Assembly (NCBI GenBank): GCA_030612185.1
Contig: JAUWOI010000290.1
Location: 1 to 6,000 of the forward strand
Origin: Anaerolineae bacterium
Lineage (GTDB): Bacteria; Chloroflexota; Anaerolineae; B4-G1
DNA length: 6,000 nt
Direction: 5' to 3'
Of this stretch, positions 5,910 through 6,000 are shown piece after piece; position 1 is the first letter of the stretch; each line of letters opens with the position of its first letter. The notes under the pieces were generated by a model. The model saw only the letters and a program-made list of their open reading frames with translations, searched no databases and had not been told where the DNA came from. A program made the position numbers and the translations under genes.

Positions 5910-6000
5910 TCACTTACCAGGCCAGGCGGACCAACTTTCACCATTGCCGGGAGTGTGAGTAACCAGGGCCACCTCCCCTGCCTTGGCGAGGCGATATATC
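5910..6000 (-). CDS. Probable C-terminus of a TolB/PD40 beta-propeller protein (runs off right edge)
   Basis: On the minus strand an open frame enters from the right edge (first full codon 5999-5997) and ends at TGA 5912-5910, giving 29 residues that begin IYRLAKAGEVALVTHTPG. The pattern IYRL..AG...LVTHTPG...SW resembles the closing strands of a PD40/TolB blade (typically 'DIYR...GG....LTHTPGDD..PAWSPDG'). It also parallels the C-terminal end of the kinase at 618-2579, which finishes VWVANADGSNPRNVTN followed by a short Trp-containing tail. Codons mostly end in G or C, as in the genes here. The fragment is too short to tell whether the parent is a kinase with a propeller sensor, a stand-alone propeller protein, or a chance frame. 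About 560 bp separate it from the FHA-ABC gene, so it is probably a separate transcription unit. Confidence 0.45.
   Translation of the reverse strand, partial: IYRLAKAGEVALVTHTPGNGESWSAWPGK

Overview
The window holds one minus-strand gene block with the look of an envelope signalling cassette from a GC-rich bacterium, most likely a Chloroflexota member (Anaerolineae-like). That guess rests on style: N-terminal zinc ribbons on signalling proteins, a Thr/Pro/Ser-rich TPTP-type linker after a kinase membrane helix, TolB/PD40-like extracellular sequence, and a heptanucleotide tandem repeat between genes. No rRNA, tRNA or taxonomic marker is present, so the assignment is an inference.

Layout, read in the direction of transcription (right to left). 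At the right edge (6000-5910) is what looks like the last 29 codons of a TolB/PD40-type propeller protein. About 560 bp without a convincing gene follows (5909-5346), containing several short dyads and scattered GCGGAT/ATCCGC words. Next is a 919-residue protein (5345-2586): zinc ribbon, two FHA domains, an ABCG-type ATPase and a six-helix ABC-2 permease. Only 6 bp after its stop begins a 653-residue transmembrane Ser/Thr kinase (2579-618): zinc ribbon, kinase domain, one membrane helix, a low-complexity linker and an extracellular C-terminal domain. A heptad repeat (561-616) abuts the kinase's stop codon. A second PknB-like kinase starts at 499 (or 514) and runs off the left edge.

How the parts may work together: FHA domains bind phosphothreonine, and a kinase gene sits almost immediately downstream of an FHA-FHA-ABC exporter. 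This parallels the mycobacterial Rv1747/PknF pair, in which the kinase phosphorylates the transporter and the FHA domains read the mark. The reasonable model is an envelope sensor kinase controlling an ABC exporter, with a second kinase as an additional or cross-talking input. The transported substrate and the sensed signal cannot be read from the sequence.
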